In this document: piece after piece, positions 52,654-60,851 of the stretch
Position numbering within the stretch: the first letter of the stretch is position 1
Layout: the number at the start of each line of letters is the position of its first letter
NCBI GenBank assembly: GCA_028867785.1
Contig: JAGWFS010000007.1
Span: 22,635-86,634, forward strand
Direction of reading: 5' to 3'
DNA: 64,000 nucleotides
Source: Nitrososphaerota archaeon
GTDB taxonomy: Archaea; Thermoproteota; Nitrososphaeria; Nitrososphaerales; Nitrosopumilaceae
Program-made: the position numbers and the translations under genes
The notes under the pieces: generated by a model
What the model saw: only the letters and a program-made list of their open reading frames with translations
Databases searched by the model: none
Told to the model about the DNA's origin: nothing

Positions 52654-53087
52654 TGGCCGAACGACTCTCTAACCGTGAAGGCATCAGGGGGATGATAAAT
52701 CCAACTCGTTATGGAATATTGCGGGTAGCATACTGGTTACAGCGGCTAAGCGGACTCGGTCTGCTTGCCTATCTGATAGGCCATATTTATGAAACAAGCA
52801 CTATCCTCAACGGCAAGACTGCGTGGGCTAACATGCTGTCATTAACCGAGACTCCTGGAGGCCACATTGTACTTGTAATTGTAATTGGAATGTGTGTTTT
52901 CCATACTGGAAATGGGATACGGGTCATGATAAGCGAGGGTGGAAAAGGAGTAGGCAAGCCCGGGCAGCCAGAATATCCATACCGAGCTTCTTCACTTAAC
53001 TCAAAACAAAGACTTTGCATATGGGTCTCGATAGCACTGGCAGCACTGGCAATGATGTATGGCGCCGGAGTATTGTTTGGTAATTAA
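52653..53087 (+). CDS. sdhC: Succinate dehydrogenase membrane anchor, larger subunit
   Basis: 144 residues with three hydrophobic helices (about 27-49, 67-88, 118-141) and His residues (GHIYET, GGHIVL, FHTGNGIR) that could bind heme b. Its start overlaps the sdhA stop (TGATGG). It likely forms the quinone site with the next subunit. Confidence 0.82.
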   Translation: MAERLSNREGIRGMINPTRYGILRVAYWLQRLSGLGLLAYLIGHIYETSTILNGKTAWANMLSLTETPGGHIVLVIVIGMCVFHTGNGIRVMISEGGKGVGKPGQPEYPYRASSLNSKQRLCIWVSIALAALAMMYGAGVLFGN

Positions 53088-53088
53088 A

Positions 53089-53433
53089 ATGAGAGAAAGC
53101 ATCATCATGAAAATACACTATGGAACGGCGCTTGCAGCAGTAGCACTAGTAGCCGTGCACATACTGATGAGAATGTCTCAAAAGTTTTCTGACTCGTTAT
53201 CATATCAAAATGTCTTGGCCAACTATCACTTTCTCCCATATGCGCTAATGTTGGAGGTAATACTTGTCCTGCTATCAGTACACGGATTTAATGGACTGCG
53301 AGTCATACTGTTGGAATTAAAACAAGGAGCCACGTATGAAAAAGCAATCAACTATGGCTCGCTTGCAGCCATGGCAGTTTTGATAGCTTATGGTTCAAGA
53401 ACTATATTGATGGCCGGAATGGGGACTTCATAA
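53089..53433 (+). CDS. sdhD: Succinate dehydrogenase membrane anchor, smaller subunit
   Basis: 114 residues from ATG 53089, one nt after the sdhC stop; an upstream in-frame start at 53059 inside sdhC is less likely. Three helices, with H (KIHYGTAL, AVHILMR, SVHGFNGLRV) positions suited to heme or quinone binding. Part of the sdh operon. Confidence 0.82.
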   Translation: MRESIIMKIHYGTALAAVALVAVHILMRMSQKFSDSLSYQNVLANYHFLPYALMLEVILVLLSVHGFNGLRVILLELKQGATYEKAINYGSLAAMAVLIAYGSRTILMAGMGTS

Positions 53434-53435
53434 GA

Positions 53436-54218
53436 ATGGCAACAGTAACAGTACCGGAAGAGAAAAAAATAGACGAGTCACCTGCTGCTCCTGCAGAGCC
53501 AAAACCCACGACAATAACACTTCGGATATCGCGGGTTAATCCGTCTGAGAATGCCGAAGCAAAGTTTGAGGAATTCAAGGTTCCTGTCCAGAAATGGACT
53601 ACAGTGCTTGAAACAATCCTGCATGTGAAGGAAAAACTTGATCATTCAGTTGCAGTCAGGTATTCCTGCAGACAGGCGTCATGCGGTTCATGCGGGATGA
53701 AAATTAACGGCAAGCCACGCCTTGCATGCTATACCAAGATCTCTGAGCTTGAATCAAACGTTGTCACAGTAGAGCCGATGAACAATTTTCAAATAATCCG
53801 GGACCTGGCAGTTAATTTTGAGCAACTCTTTTCAACCCACAAGAAAATGAAGCCATTTATTATAAACGAGGAATCTGAAGTGCAGCCGGGAACAAAGGAA
53901 TTCATCCAGACTCCGCAGGACCTGGAAAAATTCCTGCAATTTTCATATTGCATAAAGTGCGGTCTTTGCAACTCTGCATGTCCTACCATGGCAACAGACA
54001 AGTCGTTTGTTGGTCCGCAGGGCCTTGCGCAAGCCTATAGGTATACTGCAGACAATAGGGACAAAGGAAAGGAGGACAGGCTCAAGATAGTGGACCAGTC
54101 TCATGGAATATGGAGATGTCATTTTGCTGGCTCTTGCAGTAACGTATGCCCAAAGGGAGTGGACCCGGCAATGGCAATACAGCTACTCAGGGGCTATCTG
54201 TTAGGATTTAGAAAATAA
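53436..54218 (+). CDS. sdhB: Succinate dehydrogenase iron-sulfur subunit
   Basis: 260 residues: an N-terminal Pro/Glu extension of about 30 residues, [2Fe-2S] motif CRQASCGSCGMKINGKPRLAC, [4Fe-4S] CIKCGLCNSACP, and [3Fe-4S] CHFAGSCSNVCPKG. Carries electrons from flavin to quinone. Last gene of the sdh operon. Confidence 0.96.
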   Translation: MATVTVPEEKKIDESPAAPAEPKPTTITLRISRVNPSENAEAKFEEFKVPVQKWTTVLETILHVKEKLDHSVAVRYSCRQASCGSCGMKINGKPRLACYTKISELESNVVTVEPMNNFQIIRDLAVNFEQLFSTHKKMKPFIINEESEVQPGTKEFIQTPQDLEKFLQFSYCIKCGLCNSACPTMATDKSFVGPQGLAQAYRYTADNRDKGKEDRLKIVDQSHGIWRCHFAGSCSNVCPKGVDPAMAIQLLRGYLLGFRK

Positions 54219-54227
54219 AATCTCTCG

Positions 54228-54548
54228 CTAGGGTTTCTTGGGATTCTTGCTTGAATTCACTTGGTTGTTTATGGCCTCTGCCATAAAGTGATTTGATACG
54301 TTTACCTTTACATCGCTTATTGCGCCTATCTTCAGCAGGTTGTCATGAACATCTTGGGCAATCTTGAATCCAAATATTGCAGGACAGAAAGGACTTGTCA
54401 GATGAAGATCTACCTTGACGTCCGAGCCGGTTATGTCTATGTTGTCTATCAGCTCCAGCTCCATTATGGAGACATTAATTTCAGGATCCACTATCTTGGT
54501 CAGCTCGTCAAAAATTTGTCTTCGCAAATCTGTAGACGCCTGTGACAT
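54228..54548 (-). CDS. MIP18/DUF59-family Fe-S assembly protein
   Basis: 106 residues of the DUF59 (PaaD/SufT/MIP18) family: IFDELTKIVDPEINVSIMELELIDNIDI and a hydrophobic core strand KVDLHLTSPFCP with a Cys at the cluster-transfer position. Likely helps make or deliver Fe-S clusters, fitting the SDH subunit gene ending 10 bp away. Divergent from argH. Confidence 0.88.
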   Translation of the reverse strand: MSQASTDLRRQIFDELTKIVDPEINVSIMELELIDNIDITGSDVKVDLHLTSPFCPAIFGFKIAQDVHDNLLKIGAISDVKVNVSNHFMAEAINNQVNSSKNPKKP

Positions 54549-54598
54549 GAATCAAAAAAGCGTCTATGCTATATATAACCATTTTATTTTCTAAGTTG

Positions 54599-56065
54599 AT
54601 GTACAGGTCCCGATTGGACGGAAAATTGGATGATGTCACGCTAGAATTTCTTTCATCAATTTCTGACGATTCTGCAATTGCCCAGTATGATATCTTGGGA
54701 AGCCAGGCTCACACGTTGATGCTTTTAGAAAACAAAATTATCAACAAGCAAGAAGCTGCAAAGATTCTGCACGCGCTTGAAAAATTAAAAGAAAACATTC
54801 CAGAAAAATCAGAAGCCGAGGACATACACGAACTAATAGAATCCTTAGTCATAAAAAATGCAGGAAAGGAGGCGGGGGGAAAGATGCATACTGCAAGATC
54901 AAGAAATGATCAGGTGGCACTTGATATCAGGATGAAAATACGTGACGACATCAACATGACTTGCTTTTGTTTGAACCAGATAATAGAGACGCTCGTTGAT
55001 CTGGCCGAGAAGAACAAGCACGTCATGATGCCGCTGTATACACACATGCAGCAGGCACAGATAGGGCTGTTTTCTCACTTTCTTCTTGCGTATGCAGACG
55101 CCCTTTTCAGGGATCTTGACAGGTTCTATGTGGCATACGGCAGGGTCAACGAGTCTCCGCTGGGAGCAGGTCCGGTAGGAGGGACAAGCATTCCCATTGA
55201 CAGGCATTCTACTGCCAAGATGCTTGGATTCAAGGGCTTGGTAGAAAACTCTATTGATGCAACTACCTCGCGTGACTTTGTAGCGGAATACCTTTCAAAC
55301 GCAGCAATACTGATGACAAATTTGAGCAGGATGGCAGAGGACTTTATAATTTGGTCCACCTCGGAGTTTTCGTTCATAGAACTCTCTGATAGGTTCACGT
55401 CATCTTCGAGCGTGATGCCGCAAAAGAAAAACCCAGACGTATTGGAACTGGTTCGTGGCAAGACATCTCAGGTGATTGGATACCAGACTGCTGTGCTATC
55501 CAGCCTGAAAGGACTGCCATCTGGATATAACCGAGACCTGCAGCAAGTCAAGGTCTCTATCTGGCCAACTTCTAAAATTATAATTTCCTCGCTCTTGGTT
55601 GTAAACTCGCTTCTCAAAACCATGCAGGTAAACGAAAAAAAACTGCGCCAGGCAATAGATGGAGGTTATTCAATATCCCTTGACATTGCAGAAGCTCTGG
55701 TAAGAAAGGGCATTCCTTTTAGAAATGCACACAAAGTTGTGGGCAACCTTGTACAAATTGCCTCCCACTCGAAGAAATCTCTACTGGCCATGTCTGTAGA
55801 TGAAATGAAGACTGTATCTAGTGACAACGAAATTAACGCAAAGGAGTTGCATGACATCATCCAATCAACAACTCCCGAATCTTCACTTGATACTAGAAAA
55901 TCTCAAGGATCTGCAGGCAAATACGAGCAACAGCGCATGATAGACAACAGGAAACGCAAAGTACAGGCCTATGCCATAGGCACCAACAAAAGAACCAACG
56001 AAGTAAGAGGAGCTCTTGATGTATTACACAATAATGTAATGTCATTGGACAAAAGTAAAAGTTAA
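54599..56065 (+). CDS. argH: Argininosuccinate lyase
   Basis: 488 residues from ATG 54599 (the longer frame to 54566 begins at the TATA, TATATATAAC at 54569-54578, so it is untranslated). Motifs: SRNDQVALDIRM, TYTHMQQAQ-like YTHMQQAQIGLFSHF, and the fumarase/ASL signature GSSVMPQKKNPDV (here SSSVMPQKKNPD). Last step of arginine synthesis, producing fumarate, which SDH uses. Confidence 0.94.
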   Translation: MYRSRLDGKLDDVTLEFLSSISDDSAIAQYDILGSQAHTLMLLENKIINKQEAAKILHALEKLKENIPEKSEAEDIHELIESLVIKNAGKEAGGKMHTARSRNDQVALDIRMKIRDDINMTCFCLNQIIETLVDLAEKNKHVMMPLYTHMQQAQIGLFSHFLLAYADALFRDLDRFYVAYGRVNESPLGAGPVGGTSIPIDRHSTAKMLGFKGLVENSIDATTSRDFVAEYLSNAAILMTNLSRMAEDFIIWSTSEFSFIELSDRFTSSSSVMPQKKNPDVLELVRGKTSQVIGYQTAVLSSLKGLPSGYNRDLQQVKVSIWPTSKIIISSLLVVNSLLKTMQVNEKKLRQAIDGGYSISLDIAEALVRKGIPFRNAHKVVGNLVQIASHSKKSLLAMSVDEMKTVSSDNEINAKELHDIIQSTTPESSLDTRKSQGSAGKYEQQRMIDNRKRKVQAYAIGTNKRTNEVRGALDVLHNNVMSLDKSKS

Positions 56066-56157
56066 TCTATACAAATTGCGCTGTTTTTAGTTATTTCAAC
56101 TTGGTTGTACTGTTATAGTAATAACTCGATCTAGTCATAGTGATTTTCTGTTGTTTT

Positions 56158-56493
56158 TTATTTTTTGGATGTCTTTTGCACTGGTCTTGTTCTAGCATGC
56201 CTTGCATGCGATAATTCCTTCTTTGGTGAACGCGGTTCTCGTTTGTCATGAATGTTATCAACCGTCTTTCCCAAATCATTAATTGCGGCAAACGACAGTT
56301 CAATCCAGGAGGATATCAGCTCAGCGTTCACAAATGAGGCTGCAAGGGATTTGTAGAGCGTCTTTGTTAATTGATCCGTCTCCCTAGATGATTCAGCCAA
56401 AAATGCATTTTTCATGTATTTGCAGTCAGCACGCCAGTCTTTCAGATTGGACAGGGTCTCTTTGCTTATGGCTTGGCTAGACGTAGATTCCAC
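56158..56493 (-). CDS. Unknown helical protein, third gene of the RHH operon
   Basis: 111 residues, predicted all-alpha, with a very basic tail (SPKKELSHARHARTRPVQK) that would bind nucleic acid. Its start overlaps the end of the 126-residue gene by 17 bp. No family recognised. Confidence 0.7.
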   Translation of the reverse strand: MESTSSQAISKETLSNLKDWRADCKYMKNAFLAESSRETDQLTKTLYKSLAASFVNAELISSWIELSFAAINDLGKTVDNIHDKREPRSPKKELSHARHARTRPVQKTSKK

Positions 56494-56857
56494 TCTCCAT
56501 CATCCTCTTTTCAAAGTCTCTTGCCTTGTCATAGGCCTCTTTGATGGGTTCCAGAGTCTCCCTCACTCTTTCATTTGTTTTGTGTAGAGCTTCCTTGATC
56601 TCATCAAATTCCGGTTCTTTTGGTAGCTTCTCTATCAAGTCGAACAGTGTGGCCAAGTCTTCTATCTGAGAGAATGTTATGCGGCGCTCGATACCTTGAG
56701 AGTAGCAGAGAAGACTTAGAGTTTCCCATTGTAACTTTTCACGTGGATCTTTTACTGTATTGCTGTATTTTTCCAGATTATCTGCCTGTTCAAGCAAAAA
56801 ATCTCCCATGTTTTTGAAATGCTCAGTGTATTTTCTGAGCTGTGTTACATATGGCAA
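56477..56857 (-). CDS. Unknown helical protein, second gene of the RHH operon
   Basis: 126 residues, predicted coiled-coil helices (TLEPIKEAYDKARDFEKRMMES). Its ATG is adjacent to the stop of the RHH gene (56857/56858). No motif recognised. Together with both neighbours it forms a compact three-gene unit controlled by the palindrome at 57065. Confidence 0.75.
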   Translation of the reverse strand: MPYVTQLRKYTEHFKNMGDFLLEQADNLEKYSNTVKDPREKLQWETLSLLCYSQGIERRITFSQIEDLATLFDLIEKLPKEPEFDEIKEALHKTNERVRETLEPIKEAYDKARDFEKRMMESGIYV

Positions 56858-57055
56858 TTATGTCTTCTCCCTCAATCCATTCTTGATCTTTTTTGGATCT
56901 TCATCCTCTAACCATGTCTTTAATGCAATCTCAACTAATTGTGATAAATCGATATCTCTGTCAATGGCATCTTTTTTTGCTTCCTTCCATACTGATGGGT
57001 CTATCTTGATGGATGTTGTTTCTCTTTTTACAACCGGGTCGAATTTTATCTTCAT
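56858..57055 (-). CDS. Ribbon-helix-helix regulator with autoregulatory site
   Basis: 65 residues: beta strand TTSIKIDPSVWKEAKKDA then helices IDLSQLVEIALKTWLEDEDPK, the CopG/Arc layout. It heads a three-gene operon. The promoter carries a 6+6 palindrome and a third half-site flanking the TATA. Its partners downstream are helical proteins of unknown function; a toxin-antitoxin-like or partition unit is possible but unproved. Confidence 0.83.
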   Translation of the reverse strand: MKIKFDPVVKRETTSIKIDPSVWKEAKKDAIDRDIDLSQLVEIALKTWLEDEDPKKIKNGLREKT

Positions 57056-57064
57056 ACTGTCATG

Positions 57065-57096
57065 ATACTACTAGTATTATTTAAATTTTGTAGTAT
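57065..57096. promoter_or_regulatory. RHH operator flanking the TATA box
   Basis: ATACTA-C-TAGTAT at 57065-57077 lies between start codon (57055) and TATA; the TATA (read on minus, AAAATTTAAATA) spans 57078-57089, 23-34 nt from the ATG; a third half-site TAGTAT lies at 57091-57096 just upstream. Repressor on these sites would enclose the TATA. Confidence 0.6.
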
Positions 57097-57100
57097 TAGG

Positions 57101-57455
57101 TGACACATGGTGTTGATGTCAGCCTTGTGGTAATGCAGGTTTATGGCAAAACAGAAAGTGGATCGCTGGGAACTATATCAAAGGATGGTTATACTATAAT
57201 ATGCTACACGACATTTTGGCAAGTAACTAATCCAATGCATGCCTGGTTTTTCATCTTTACCAACCACATTGAAACAACTAGCAAGAACAACTGATAATGA
57301 GACAACACCATAAAAAATTAAAAAATAGGGTTTAATTGTGATTTTTCACAATTCATCGTGCCTAAATGCATGATTTTAATGGAGTAATCTTGACTTTTTC
57401 ATTGATTTTGCTTCACACGGCTATAGATAAAAAATCCCGGCAATGAGATGCAAGT
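57101..57455. other. Intergenic region, no supported gene
   Basis: Contains a 64-codon GTG-start frame (57100-57294) of poor protein-like character. At its end GCTATAGATAAAAAA (57419-57433) is the probable TATA of the gene at 57456. I see no RNA gene or repeat besides the operator at its left edge. Confidence 0.4.
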
Positions 57456-57665
57456 ATGTACCAATTCGTACAACCACAATCGGACAAACCTAACTACACT
57501 GCGGGTCAGACGTGGGGGGCCTTGAAGAAGGCATGGCGAGGATACAAGATTGCCAAAGTGCAAAGCGATCACGCCAGAATGTCAGAATATGCCAAGAAGA
57601 TCAGAACCCTTCAGAATGACTTGGGAATAAAACAAGCCGAATTCCCAGAACTGCATCTGCACTAG
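57456..57665 (+). CDS. Small basic protein, unknown
   Basis: 69 residues: a Pro/Gln N-terminus, then a basic amphipathic helix pair (LKKAWRGYKIAKVQSDHARMSEYAKKIRTLQ). TATA 23-37 nt upstream. Stand-alone small gene; sequence looks like a conserved DUF-type thaumarchaeal peptide but I cannot name it. Confidence 0.65.
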   Translation: MYQFVQPQSDKPNYTAGQTWGALKKAWRGYKIAKVQSDHARMSEYAKKIRTLQNDLGIKQAEFPELHLH

Positions 57666-57726
57666 TTAGAATTCCTTTATTTTTAGAGGAATTTATCAGC
57701 GAATACTATCCAACAAGCTGAAACTA

Positions 57727-57810
57727 TTGAGCCGTGTTGTTGTGACGATTGCACTGAGAATTGCTTTCACAGGAATTGTTGTTTTTAATACTTTCTTGAC
57801 CATGGAATGA
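57727..57810 (+). CDS. Possible 27-residue membrane peptide before the mprF-like gene
   Basis: TTG start at 57727, ending TGA 57808-57810 in ATGA overlap with the mprF-like ATG. Encodes a single hydrophobic helix (VVVTIALRIAFTGIVVFNTFL). An upstream TTTATTTTTAG (57676-57686) fits a promoter about 40-50 nt before it, and could explain the otherwise long leader of the mprF-like gene. Could equally be a non-coding leader. Confidence 0.3.
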   Translation: MSRVVVTIALRIAFTGIVVFNTFLTME

Positions 57811-59525
57811 TCAAGTTGTCGAATAAGTCCGATGATATGCACGGATGTTGGAGAACGGTTTATCTGCGCAACATCACGGCCGCAGCCATTGCCTTCGTCG
57901 GTCTTTTTAATCTGCTTGTAACAATGAGAATACTGCACCTTCCTCCGTCAGCGACAGAGCTTAGAATAATTCCGCCGGAGTTTCTTTTTAAGAGCCATGT
58001 CTTGGAATCGCTGATTTCAATAATTCTTTTGATAAGTGCATTACATCTTATACGGGGAAAGAAATCTGCATGCTACTTTTGCATGGGCGCCTTGGCCATC
58101 TCTCTCCTGCTGCATTCTTTTCACAGGCACAGCCTAGTTGAATTTGTTCTTCCTGCCATACTGTTGACAATTTTGATAATCCAGAGGGATACGTATACTG
58201 TAAAAGGCGTATTCGGACAAAGTTTTTCTAGGAGGGAGATCGGCTATCTTTTCTTTACGGGATGCGCCATATTCCTTGTTTCATTTGCAGCATTTTACAT
58301 CCAGAGAGGACGGTTTATTCCATCGCCTGGATTTCATGGTTCGATCATATTGTCATTCATGTCATCTCTTCTTCTTGATACCACTACACTGTACAGGCCA
58401 ATTACCCACACTGCAACGATGTTGATAGAATCGGTAACGGTGTCATGGGTGACATTTTATTCCTATCTCTCCTACTCGATATTTTCCCGTATCTGGTCGG
58501 CTAAAAGAACAGCTCTCGTACATTCCAAGGAACATCTTGACAGGGTAATGAAGAGATACGGCTGCGAGTCACAGCACTGTTTTGCCCTACATCCCGACAA
58601 GGAGATTTACTTGGTTGAAGACCAAGTATTTTTGTCATACAAGATAGTGAATGGTGTAGGGGTGGTTCTTGGTGGTCCAATAGGATCGCCAACGGGAAGG
58701 AAAAAAGCAATTAGAAGATACAGCCAGTTTTGCAGGGAAAACGACATCATTCCGGCATTTTATGGCTTTACTGAAAACGAGCTAAACCATTACACAAGCT
58801 TGGGCATGCGGATAGTCAAGATAGGCGAGGAAGGAGTCATAGATCCGCATACGTTCAGCCTCAAGGGTCCTAGGATGAAGAACCTGAGGAATTCAGTAAC
58901 TCACGCGGAGCGTCTCGGCGTCATGGTCTCTATAGCTAGAAACAGAGGCGAACTAGGCGCAGATGTCCTGAATAGACTGTCTGTTGTTTCTTCGGACTGG
59001 AATGCTGCAAGAACAAATGCAGGATTCTCATGCACTCCTTTTGACCCAAATTTCTTACTAGGGAATAGCGATGAATTCTTGATTCTGGGTTATTACAAGG
59101 GTGAGATCTCTGCTTTCCTGACCTTGCGAACGTATCCAAACAAGCGTGGTGCGACGCTTGACATCATGCGAAGAATGAAGGGCGGGCCCAACGGAATAAC
59201 AGAATTAATGATGACCCGAGCTATCTCTTACCTGTCTGTAAACTTTCCAGAAATTACCGAGCTTAGCTTGGGCCTAGCCGGCCTTTCCGATTCACTTCAA
59301 CAGATGGGAGATCATGGTCTTGTTGAAAGGATGTTGTTCTTCGTTGGATTGCATCTCAACACCTTTTATGGTTACCAGTCACTGTTTTCTTTCAAGAACA
59401 AATTTGATCCTAAATGGAGGGCAAGATACCTGTCCATACCAAACTCGTTAGTCCTGTCCAAGGTTCTTTATTCCATATACAAAGCACATGTCTTGCCTGT
59501 TCCACTAAACCGGAATCATTCTTGA
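57807..59525 (+). CDS. MprF-like lysyl/aminoacyl-phosphatidylglycerol synthase-type protein
   Basis: 572 residues. The N-terminal half has about six hydrophobic helices (from about residue 22 to 225). The C-terminal half (about 235-560) is a DUF2156/LPG_synthase_C GNAT-type catalytic domain: SYKIVNGVGVVLGGPIGSP, AFYGFTEN, KGPRMKNLRNSVTHAE, FLTLRTYPNKRG and DIMRRMKGGPNGITELMM. In bacteria such enzymes transfer amino acids from tRNA to phosphatidylglycerol, altering surface charge and resistance. Archaeal lipids differ, so the acceptor may be an archaeal phospholipid or another aminoacyl-acceptor. Role in this archaeon unknown. Confidence 0.85.
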   Translation: MIKLSNKSDDMHGCWRTVYLRNITAAAIAFVGLFNLLVTMRILHLPPSATELRIIPPEFLFKSHVLESLISIILLISALHLIRGKKSACYFCMGALAISLLLHSFHRHSLVEFVLPAILLTILIIQRDTYTVKGVFGQSFSRREIGYLFFTGCAIFLVSFAAFYIQRGRFIPSPGFHGSIILSFMSSLLLDTTTLYRPITHTATMLIESVTVSWVTFYSYLSYSIFSRIWSAKRTALVHSKEHLDRVMKRYGCESQHCFALHPDKEIYLVEDQVFLSYKIVNGVGVVLGGPIGSPTGRKKAIRRYSQFCRENDIIPAFYGFTENELNHYTSLGMRIVKIGEEGVIDPHTFSLKGPRMKNLRNSVTHAERLGVMVSIARNRGELGADVLNRLSVVSSDWNAARTNAGFSCTPFDPNFLLGNSDEFLILGYYKGEISAFLTLRTYPNKRGATLDIMRRMKGGPNGITELMMTRAISYLSVNFPEITELSLGLAGLSDSLQQMGDHGLVERMLFFVGLHLNTFYGYQSLFSFKNKFDPKWRARYLSIPNSLVLSKVLYSIYKAHVLPVPLNRNHS

Positions 59526-59573
59526 AAGGTTACCATGTTCATGGCTTTGGGACAAAATTGAATGCCTTAATTC

Positions 59574-59771
59574 TTAGAAACATATAGCCTCCATGCAGTA
59601 CTGGACGTCTTCCAAGTAATCACAGAGAATCTTCTTTAGCTTGTTTGTGTATGATATGCGGGTTATATCTGACTTGAACCCTTGGTAGAACAGCTCTAGG
59701 GGATCGTCCTCGATCTTGACAAGATTGTCCCTTGTTACCTTCAACACATCACCTTTAGTGGAAGGTCCCAA
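59574..59771 (-). pseudogene. Integrase N-terminal fragment
   Basis: 65 codons. Residues 22-49 (DDPLELFYQGFKS ... YTNKLKKIL) match the N-terminal domain of the intact integrase at 2362-3621 (DPLKLFYSGIKS ... AYKKTLREFL). The frame then diverges (QYCMEAICF) and stops, with no catalytic domain. It is therefore a remnant of a related integrase, marking an old insertion or recombination scar. No tRNA borders it, which argues against a split SSV-type int(N). Confidence 0.7.
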
Positions 59772-59990
59772 AAAAGGACAGGATTGTAGCGGGTTCGCGG
59801 GGAACTTTTACAATACTGTCCATTTTCTAGACTCTCGTTACTATTAGAAATGTAAACAAATGTAAACGTTTTTTCGTTGACAATTGTTTACTTTCAAAAT
59901 AATGTCAAATCCATTTATGCTTGGAAATGTAGACATTTTCTTGCTGGCAAGTTTGGATCAACTCTTAAATTGATATAATAGCATTCCATC
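59772..59990. repeat. Short TGTAAAC repeats in the gap between remnant and metalloprotease
   Basis: TGTAAAC occurs at 59851-59857 and 59861-59867 (10-bp phase), with an inverted GTTTAC at 59886-59891. The rest is AT-rich with a TATA-like AAATTGATATAATA before the metalloprotease (59967-59980). The repeats could be a regulator site of the lost element. Confidence 0.4.
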
Positions 59991-60851
59991 TTGTTGAAGC
60001 CAGTTGTAATTATAGGCATATCTCTAATGATTCTCCTGGCTGTACCATATGCTAACGTGGTTTTTGCAGATCAAGTTAATTATTTCCAAAGTGAAGACTT
60101 TAAGCTAGATCACAGTCCTACCATCTGTGCATTTGAACCTCAACCAGATTCCCAATTTCCAAACCTCTCACAAGTGCTACTTTCCAGAACCCAATACGCT
60201 GTACTTGATTGGCAAAATCAACTAAATCTAGGTGTGCCAACCAGGCAACCCGTATGGATTCTTAACTATAAAGAAATTCCATCAAGTCAACAATATGGTT
60301 TTGATGATTCAACATGTGACATCACCATACACTATGAAAGAGAACCCCTGGATACAAACGAACAGTTCCAAGAAGCAGGAGTAACAAACTTCTCTTATTC
60401 CAATCAAGCAAACATCGTAATCTATTATCTTGGTGTTGACGTAAAGCAGGGAGAAACGTTGGTTGGGCATGATGCCAACTATAATTACTACCAGTATCAG
60501 TATGCGCCATTTTATACCAATCACCTAGCGTCATATCCACAGCTTGACATGACCATACGACATGAATTGGGACACGCGTTAGGGTTAGGCCATTACATAG
60601 TAAGCAGCGCAGATCTGCAGAATATAGTTACTGGCCAAGAAGATACGCCATCAATCATGGTACAAGATATAATCAATAATGGTGTCGTGCACTATAGCAT
60701 AACTCCGTTAGATGTTAATGAAATAAAATCAATCTACGGAGATAATGGATTTGGACAACCGCCATCTACTACAGACAAGTTTTCCCAAATAATCAATCAG
60801 TTTGACAAAGGATTATCGTCATCTTCTCAAGGGCTCAGCACAAAATTCTAG
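59991..60851 (+). CDS. Secreted matrixin-like zinc metalloprotease, N-terminal and catalytic part
   Basis: 286 residues, TTG start. Signal peptide (VIIGISLMILLAVPYANVVFA) then a catalytic domain with HELGHALGLGH (residues 191-201) and the Met-turn SIM (221-223), as in metzincins. A Tyr-rich stretch YNYYQYQYAPFY lies upstream of the active site. The frame closes at 60851, but the second frame continues with an Ig-like domain and PEFG anchor (60802-61281), which suggests one protein disrupted by a frameshift. Confidence 0.85.
   Translation: MLKPVVIIGISLMILLAVPYANVVFADQVNYFQSEDFKLDHSPTICAFEPQPDSQFPNLSQVLLSRTQYAVLDWQNQLNLGVPTRQPVWILNYKEIPSSQQYGFDDSTCDITIHYEREPLDTNEQFQEAGVTNFSYSNQANIVIYYLGVDVKQGETLVGHDANYNYYQYQYAPFYTNHLASYPQLDMTIRHELGHALGLGHYIVSSADLQNIVTGQEDTPSIMVQDIINNGVVHYSITPLDVNEIKSIYGDNGFGQPPSTTDKFSQIINQFDKGLSSSSQGLSTKF

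Noticed and set aside
57100..57294. 64-codon GTG-start frame after the RHH promoter
   Set aside because: Composition is not protein-like, it starts at the edge of the operator, and no homology is apparent.
59574..59771. Idea that the integrase fragment is a split SSV-type int(N)
   Set aside because: That needs a tRNA or att core at the fragment end, and none is visible; simple truncation is the better reading.
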